Shown here: positions 57,654 through 64,000 of the stretch, piece by piece
How positions within the stretch are numbered: position 1 is the first letter of the stretch
Layout of the letters: every line of letters begins with the position of its first letter
Assembly (NCBI GenBank): GCA_036245525.1
Contig: BTPG01000006.1
Span: 69,088,286 to 69,152,285, forward strand
DNA: 64,000 nucleotides
From: Semisulcospira habei
Taxonomy: Eukaryota > Mollusca > Gastropoda > Semisulcospiridae
Direction of reading: 5' to 3'
Translations under genes and position numbers: made by a program
Notes under the pieces: generated by a model
Databases searched by the model: none
Told to the model about the DNA's origin: nothing
Seen by the model: only the letters and a program-made list of their open reading frames with translations

Positions 57654-58945
57654 CTACACATCAGTTTGTGACGTTTATAACAGGACGTCAACATAAGCTA
57701 TAACGTCATACGAACAAATTAGTTAGATTTCACACTTTTCAACCATTGTAAGCACGGGACGGCCATTTCCTTTTTGAGAACAGTTCCATCGTTACGCGTA
57801 ACTAGCATCGATCGAGGTGAGTAAATTACAATTATACTCTATTATTTTCAAATGCTATCAAATCTACCGGAACGGCTTCCTTCATATACGGTCATCTGCT
57901 CAAAATGACCATTACCATTTACTCCCGTTCGTTTTTACTGTATAACGACCCTTAATACAACGGCTACCTGCGCATAACGCTTACGGCCAGCTTATGTCAC
58001 CCCCGACCTCCACTTGACCCACTATATAGCGGCCGCTTTGAGTCCGAGTGCCACTTGTGTAAGCTCGGTCAACAATGGTCTGAGGTTCCGACGCGCCTTT
58101 ACGTCATTCGCGTATACTCAGTCAAGCAGGACAGGGCGCTTTATGCATCATCGCCGGGCTGTTTACGTCTCTCGCACTTCGGCTGAAAGGTGCATAGACC
58201 TTTGTTGATCAGGGTGAATTTGTATGAACTCTATTCATCATCCGGCTTTCTGAAGAATACCATCAGGCTTGTAAATAAATCTTTGAAAAAATTAGACTTT
58301 TTGTTTCAGTGTCTGGTCGCAGTACATTGCGTATATTATTAAGTTCAGTTTGTAATGTGATAGTATGGTCGCATGTCATAAAACAGTCCTGAGAAAAAAT
58401 CACATTCATGTTGAACTTGACAAACTGAAATGATTAAACTACCAAGGGTATGTCAGATGCTTGCTGTTCACTGGAGTTTGTTTCTATATTCTTTATGTCA
58501 CGACCACCAGATTTCCTCCTTTCCCTGGGTGGTCGTTATAGACAGGTTCGGTTGTACTGGAAATCTTTTGCATGTGTATTAGTTTGATTTGTGTTTTTCA
58601 TTCAGTCGTAAAGTTTGAATCAACCAGTTTTCAGCTTGATCGCATTATTGTCGCAGGTATCAATCGGGATCGCCACACTTGTCAGCAACTCATTATTAGA
58701 TCAACTGAGCTCGTTTTCTGGCATGACACTCATGGCATTATTTCTTGTTCGATGTTAATCTGTTTTCATCAACCCGTTTATAGGCCGAAACTGTAATATG
58801 TTGAGAAGACGTCCTGTTTAATTCCGCGACATCATGACTTGCTTCCCGCAGTCTGTCGTTGCAGTTGCTGTAATAGTTTGTCTCTTTGTGACTGTTCAGT
58901 AACAATTAATACTAAATTTGTGCGTTTCTTTCTTTTAATTTTAGA

Positions 58946-59148
58946 TACAATCGAAAGATGAGATTGAGGGTGAATCTGAAGTGCGAGGGTTCCTGATAGA
59001 GACCGAGGATAAGACTTATCATTTGCCCGAGGTAGAGGTCGTCGCATGGGTTGAAGCAACCGACATCACTGGCACGCTGGACCACAGCAGACTGGGAACC
59101 CGAATCTTTAAATTGACATGTCGTTGCCTTGATTACCAGTGCATTTAA
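58946..59148 (+). CDS. Candidate exon of an unidentified plus-strand gene
   Basis: After a strong acceptor (TTCTTTCTTTTAATTTTAG) the frame reads IQSKDEIEGESEVRGFLIET, EDKTYHLPEVEVVAWVEATD, TGTLDHSRLGTRIFKLTC and stops at a TAA (59146-59148). Sixty-seven codons, acidic, no low complexity. The composition and clean acceptor argue for coding. The family is not recognised; a CpG-containing splice-donor-like GAG|GTGAGT at 57817 may belong to an upstream untranslated exon. Confidence 0.4.
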
Positions 59149-59290
59149 TACACATTTCTAAACTCGGGTTGCCTTGTCGTGTATTTTTCTTTGATTTTCA
59201 TTTATTTTCTTCTTGTTTATGTCGCATTTAACACTGTGACAGCGACCTTTACTTTTGCTTTCTCATGAAAAATATATTTCCCTGTTTTAG

Positions 59291-59465
59291 TACATTGTCA
59301 TGAATAACGCTCAAGACGAAGAGAATGAAAATTCATTGAAAATAAGGATATACGGAAACATTTTAAAGCGGCGCCCCTTAAATTACATTGTGCCAACTTC
59401 ACGTGGTCAGTACGTGGTTCCGTGGTTGGTGCTGATGCTGTGCATTTTACTTTCACTGCTCTCTT
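59291..59465 (+). CDS. Candidate exon with transmembrane segment
   Basis: The acceptor TTCCCTGTTTTAG is followed by a frame MNNAQDEENENSLKIRIYGN, ILKRRPLNYIVPTSRGQYVV and a hydrophobic WLVLMLCILLSLLSL, then the (TACAA)n tail of an inserted LINE, which cuts it. It may be unrelated to the preceding segment, since no donor joins them in frame. Confidence 0.3.
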
Positions 59466-60035
59466 TACAATACAATACAATACAATACAATACAATACAA
59501 TACAATACAATACAATACAACACAATAATACTTTATTAATCCCTCATGGGGAAATTCACTGTCTGCCCATACAACACATGGCATCATCATTCACTCATTG
59601 AAATAATTAAATAACCCATAACTCTCAATTAAAGAGATGAACTGTAACAGACGTAGTGTTAACTTTGTAACACTCTTGGCATCAGAAACACTTATGGTGT
59701 ATTCCCCTTGTGCTTCTGGTGTCAGCAATGTTGCAGTGAACTAATGAAAAGGCTAGTACTAAAGAATGTTGACAGACACTATCTACTGATATTACTGTTG
59801 AAAGGGGTAACAGCCTGGGGGACAAAAGGGTTGGCATAACGTGATGTACTACTTTTGGGTACTCGAAGTCTGCCACTTCCTTCGATACGTCTGCTGTCAA
59901 ATTCATACCTAAGTGGATGTGTTTTGTCATCAAGAATGTCAGCCAGTTTGTTTGTAATCCGTCTGTTGTACAGTGTCTCCAAAGTATCTTGTGCTCTACC
60001 AATCACCCCGCTCGCTTTCCTGGTTACTTTGTTAA
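59466..60035 (-). mobile_element. 5'-truncated LINE, C-terminus and 3' UTR with (TTGTA)n tail
   Basis: The minus strand encodes RAQDTLETLYNRRITNKLAD, LRYEFDSRRIEGSGRLRVPK and FVPQAVTPFNSNI, the usual C-terminal end of a LINE polyprotein. It is followed by a 3' UTR ending AATTTCCCCATGAGGGATTA and a (TTGTA)n tail at 59466-59521. Confidence 0.8.
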
Positions 60036-60514
60036 GACGATTACTTTGTTAATAGTGTACTTTACCCACCAACACCAATAATCTTGTCATTGTCGATAAT
60101 ATTGCATTTGTAATCCTCTTTATGTGACACCGTGATGCACGGAATACTATAGCACACCCTAACTTCCAAAGGCCAAAGTGCGAAAACGAACAAGGCACTC
60201 ATTTGTCTATGATGGTATAGGATTTTAGGGATATCTAGCCTTCTTATACGCAGGTACTGAACAATCATATATGCAATTTAATGTTTGACATGATTTCAAC
60301 ATTTTGGGTACCAATGTTAAAGAACACTTCAGTATACAAATCGTTTATTAGAAGTCTTATGTCAAGTAGTTCCAGTCTCTTCGGGAGTTAGAAGCAGAAT
60401 TTTATTTATATCTTGTTGAGTTTAGACAACAAAGAAAAATGAGCTGACGTGCTTCATAACTTTTCAGCCATTCGCTGACAATTTTTGTTTCGGCATTATG
60501 CAAAACAAGCCCAA

Positions 60515-60690
60515 GCCGACTCTGGAACATGTATACAAAGTGATGTCAGCAAGAGGCATATATCCTCATGAGCCCCTGCAACTTCTGGGCACATGGGGAT
60601 CTATACCTCTTGCAATTCGATGGTCGATTCAAGTTCTTAGTAAACTTGTGTCATGCGTGTTCATCGGAAGCCAGTGTCTTTTGTTTTGAT
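60515..60690. repeat. Family 2 hairpin element, diverged
   Basis: GCAAGAGGCATATATCCTCA and ATGGGGATCTATACCTCTTG with a decayed apex. Confidence 0.65.
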
Positions 60691-60749
60691 AAGGCATTGG
60701 CAGTGACCGTTGTATTATTTGATGATTCATAAACGTTCGTAATTTTCGC

Positions 60750-60905
60750 CAGGTTTTCACGGGTACTCACCTATTTTCCCAACATTTCTGGCACCATGTG
60801 ATAAGACTCTTTAGTTTGCATTTTGATGATTCTTGTACAATATCCTTCTTCGCTTGGTTTTCACGGGTATTCCCCTAATTTTCCAACATTTCTGGCACCA
60901 TTAGA
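60750..60905. repeat. Direct repeat, 46 bp, spaced 106 bp
   Basis: GGTTTTCACGGGTACTCACC...CAACATTTCTGGCACCAT at 60752-60797 recurs at 60858-60902 with few changes. Confidence 0.75.
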
Positions 60906-60944
60906 CGCTAATAGCCCGTTTACTGCCGAGACACAATCAACATC

Positions 60945-61016
60945 AACTGAAAGATGCATAGACCCACATGAGTCCCCGCGGCCGCGGGGACTCATGAGGG
61001 TCTATGCATCTTGCTA
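60945..61016. repeat. Family 2 hairpin, near-perfect
   Basis: AAGATGCATAGACCCACATG / CTCATGAGGGTCTATGCATC with CCGCGGCCGCGG apex. Confidence 0.8.
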
Positions 61017-61053
61017 TCGCCATTATATTTTTGCTGACACACAGCAGGTTACA

Positions 61054-61638
61054 TCATAGACAAAAAAGGCGGCACTGATGCAGATGTCAGAGCACGAATC
61101 GGTAAAGCCAGAGCAGCCTTTCTCCAGTTGAAAAAAGTGTGGAGTTCCAGAGAGCTGTCACAACACACCAAAGTCCGGATTTTCAACTCCAATGTAAAAG
61201 CAGTTCTCCTATATGGAGCAGAGACATGGAGATTGACAAAAACCACAGTCAACAGAGTACAGACCTTCATGAACAGTTGCCTTAGAAGAATTTTGAAAAT
61301 CCACTGGCCAGAGAAGATCAGCAACGTCAGACTCTGGGAGAGAACAGAGCAGATAACAGCAGAGAATGAAATTGGGCGAAGAAGATGGGGATGGATCGGT
61401 CACAGTCTGAGAAAGCCAGCTTCCAGTATCACTAGGCAGGCATTGTCATGGAACCCCCAGGGAAAGAGGAAAAGAGGTAGGCCGAGAAACTCCTGGCGTC
61501 GAGACCTCCAAGCAGACATCAAGAGACTGGGAACCACCTGGAGTAGAATCGAAGGAGAAGCACAGGACAGGAGTTGCTGGAGGTCTCTCGTCGACGGCCT
61601 ATACCCGGGTAGGGGTGACAGGCGTAAGTAAGTAAGTA
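61054..61638 (+). mobile_element. 5'-truncated LINE with perfect 13-bp target-site duplication
   Basis: An uninterrupted frame from 61063 to 61631 encodes the C-terminal part of an endonuclease-reverse-transcriptase polyprotein: ARIGKARAAFLQLKKVWSSR, LLYGAETWRLTKT, LRRILKIHWPEKISN, RRWGWIGHSLRKP and KRGRPRNSWRRDL. It ends GTAAGTAAGTAAGTAA. The flanking ACAGCAGGTTACA occurs at 61041-61053 and 61639-61651, marking a recent insertion. Confidence 0.9.
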
Positions 61639-61775
61639 ACAGCAGGTTACACCAGACAGCTACAACCAGTTTAATGACCCCTATTCATAGCGTTGCACGA
61701 CAACAAGCAATTCTAGGACACGGCGTATGCACATGCCGGTATCGATTACTTCTGCTTATTTTTTCTGCGTTGCAG

Positions 61776-61951
61776 TGCAAAGATGACGTTAAGCCCTTCA
61801 ACGCCGAGCCGAAAGAAGCACAGAGCTTCGTCACACCCTCTCAGGTGCGCGGGCTGATAAAGTTCTGTGCCGCATGCAGACTTGTTCATGTTCATGGAGC
61901 TGATGGCGTGTGCAGAACGTTTGCCTCTCAGTTTGCAAGACACAAATTAAA
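61776..61951 (+). CDS. Candidate exon of an unidentified plus-strand gene
   Basis: The acceptor TTTTTTCTGCGTTGCAG is followed by a frame CKDDVKPFNAEPKEAQSFVT, PSQVRGLIKFCAACRLVHVH and GADGVCRTFASQFARHKLN that runs into a 24-base A-run. Five Cys; the CAAC and VHVHG motifs are not assigned. The A-run may be a slippage-prone internal tract, or the segment may be a processed 3' end. Confidence 0.4.
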
Positions 61952-62509
61952 CAAAAAAAAAAAAAAAAAAAAAAAAAAGAAACCAGTACGGTGTCACATG
62001 TGAATAGACGCCTCCATGCGCCATGCTGCAGAAAGAGCTCGTATACCTCCAATGACAAGATGTGAAACGAGGTGGACAGGGCGAAGTACTGGTTTCAGCT
62101 GGATTGGGCAGACGCCGACATGCACAGGGTGATGGAGCCGGTTGACAAGTAAGTATGTACACAGCACAGGCTGATGCCGAAGTACCTGCCACATGCACTT
62201 GTGACTGACATAATTACTTCCAGTGACTAAGCAGTACCACTGATGTAGAACTGTTATCGAAATTGAATGAATGTCCGCTATCAGCACCATGCTGTCGATT
62301 TTCGGCTTTGAATCGTTCGCGTAATTTGTATGTCGATGTTTCACTACCCCGCCTCTTTGTCTATGGGCCAAGATGCCTCCGACAATAAACCACTTTGACT
62401 TTGACTTTTTGACGAAACAAAACCAACAAAAAATGAAAAAAGGGACAAGCATCAAAAAAAGAAATACAAACAAATAATACAAAGGTACAAACGAATGAGT
62501 ATGCAACTT

Positions 62510-62671
62510 CAACTGTTCAATGCCAAGAAAACGTGAACACTACCCAACTGCAAGAGGTATAGATCCTCATGAGCCCCAGCAGTTGCGGGAGCTCATGAAG
62601 ATCTATGCCTCTTGCTGACACCACTTTTAATGCATGTTTCCGGGACATCTAGGTTTTTTGCCTTGAATTAA
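62510..62671. mobile_element. TTAA-ended MITE, family 2
   Basis: Hairpin GCAAGAGGTATAGATCCTCA / CTCATGAAGATCTATGCCTC. Its right TTAA is shared with the family 1 MITE that begins at 62668. Confidence 0.75.
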
Positions 62672-62867
62672 CCCATTCAGCCCTGACACACTACAGCAGA
62701 AGATGGGTCTACCATGATAATTCAAGGGTAGTGCCAGATAAGCTTGGCGCCTAATCTGGCACTGCCCTTGAATTATCTTGGCCGATCCATCTCCTGCAAC
62801 TGGTGCATAGTCATTAGATGACGCCTCCACAATTTGGGAAATACGTGCGTCGGGCTGAATGAGTTAA
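62668..62867. mobile_element. TTAA-ended hairpin MITE, family 1, copy e
   Basis: TTAACCCATTCAGCCCTGAC at the left and GTCGGGCTGAATGAGTTAA at the right; the apex is shortened to AAGCTTGGCGCCTAATC. Confidence 0.8.
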
Positions 62868-62962
62868 CGAAGACTGCAGAAACACCGTCTGCGTCTGCTG
62901 GCACTGAACGGGTTAACGCTAGATTCTATCTAGATCATTGTATATTAATCCTCCACTTACCA

Positions 62963-63139
<177 letters not shown>

Positions 63140-63820
63140 CAAAACAAAATCCTGGAATCCACTTCATCCAAAACCCTCTACGCTACCATGAACACACTCC
63201 TAGGCACTTCTAAAGACTCTCCTCTTCTCAACACACACAGCAAAGAAGAACTCCCGTCTGGAATAACAAAGCCTGCCCACAGTCTGAAGAATCTAACACA
63301 GACCCATCTGTGAAATTTTTCAAATGTTTAAAATAATATGTCGTCTGTAAATTTTCTTTCACTAAATTTGCTAAAACGTTCACATCCACATCTATTTTTA
63401 AATCTCTCCTCTTCCCAACACACACAGCAAAGAAGAACTCCCGTCCGCTTTTTCCTCCTATTTCTCTGACAAAATCCAAAATTTGCGCAACACACTCGAC
63501 ACTGCCTTCTCCGCCTTGCCTTCCTGAACCCCCCCCCCCCCCCCCCCTTTTCCGGCACTCCCCTCTCGTCCTTCCGCCCCGTCTCTCAGGATGAAGTCCT
63601 CAAGACCATAAAGTCCATGCCTTTCAAAACCTGCGAACTAGACCCCCTCCCAGCTTCTCTCTAACGGGACGGCCTCCCAAAACTTTTGCCCTTCATTACC
63701 GACATCATCAACACATCTCTAGAGAATGGCTCCGTCCCCGATATCTTCAAGTCCGCCATCGTCCGTCCTCTCCTAAAAAAACACAACCTCGACCCAAACG
63801 AACTCAAAAACTAGTACTCA
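63140..63820 (+). mobile_element. LINE fragment (reverse-transcriptase N-terminal region), interrupted
   Basis: Readings [36 protein letters not shown]-like, SFRPVSQDEVLKTIKSMPFK, LLPFITDIINTSLENGSVPD and FKSAIVRPLLKKHNLDPN form the start of an L2/CR1-like RT. Several stops are present. An internal direct repeat of about 44 bp (CACACACAGCAAAGAAGAAC at 63230 and 63418) marks a local duplication. It is cut at about 63820 by a half copy of the family 4 MITE. Confidence 0.8.
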
Positions 63821-63822
63821 AA

Positions 63823-63880
63823 CCAAGGGGAATCACAGCGCTGGACAGACAACAGTTAGATCCCCTGCCCCCGCCTATCA
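63823..63880. mobile_element. Half copy of palindromic MITE, family 4
   Basis: CCAAGGGGAATCACAGCGCT, GACAGACAACAGTTAGATCC and CCCCCGCCTATCAGGC match one arm and the apex of 18788-18922; the second arm is absent. Confidence 0.7.
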
Positions 63881-64000
63881 GGCACCCAATCGCCAGCCCA
63901 CAGAGAAATACGCAGGTATAGAATAAGACAATCATTTCCATTCCTAATAAGAATGGATCAGGTCTCTTATATAACCCATGTCTTTCTCCGGAACTTAGGA

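Noticed and set aside
61994..62512. 172-codon minus-strand ORF
   Set aside because: Hydrophobic and low-information start followed by no recognisable domain; overlaps a TTTGACTTTGAC-type repeat tail and shows no splice signals.

Overview
This is eukaryotic, intron-rich, repeat-laden DNA. Its features (GT-AG introns of 0.4-9 kb, tRNA-derived SINEs, L2/CR1-like LINEs, hammerhead-ribozyme tandem repeats, many TTAA-flanked hairpin MITEs, long AT/CA/CT microsatellites) suggest a marine lophotrochozoan, most likely a mollusc and perhaps a gastropod. The species assignment is inference; no species marker was seen.

The left 29 kb carries, on the minus strand, the middle of one large gene for a secreted or cell-surface modular protein of SVEP1 type. 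Sixteen exons can be chained from 28933 down to 98 with every splice phase compatible: 2892 nt, 963 complete codons plus split codons at both ends. Order from the N-terminal side: HYR (split over two exons), two sushi, HYR, two sushi, HYR, two sushi-like, a two-exon segment I cannot name, two GCC2/GCC3 (ephrin-receptor-like) Cys-rich repeats, then a LamG/pentraxin-like domain that runs off the left edge. Both ends of the gene lie outside the window.

The 8.85-kb intron at 19782-28782 is the most interesting stretch. It holds (i) a tandem array of about 575-bp units with type I hammerhead ribozymes on the same strand as the host gene, two complete and two truncated; (ii) a decayed Polinton/adintovirus-like relic (integrase fragment plus a membrane/coiled-coil gene) between inverted terminal repeats; (iii) further copies of those repeats, several ending in (AT)n or (TACA)n expansions; and (iv) a PIF/Harbinger-like MITE nested in another MITE.

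From 29 to 57 kb no conserved host gene is evident. Contents are: large dispersed repeats with embedded CA/GT/CT tracts; broken plus-strand ORFs at 32.5-33.3 and 36.1-36.5 kb separated by a 5'-truncated L2/CR1-like LINE (33.3-35.9 kb); a TTAA-ended element carrying a 357-bp near-perfect palindrome with a decayed hammerhead; an RNase H-bearing LINE tail (45.7-46.4 kb); a pogo/Tigger-like deletion element (49.95-50.85 kb); and a roughly 0.95-kb tandem duplication (52.6-54.1 kb).

From 57 to 62 kb several plus-strand segments look like exons of an unidentified second gene (58946-59148, 59291-59465, 61776-61951). They are interrupted by LINE fragments, one with a perfect 13-bp target-site duplication (61041-61651). 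The right end (63.1-63.8 kb) is another broken LINE cut by a hairpin MITE.
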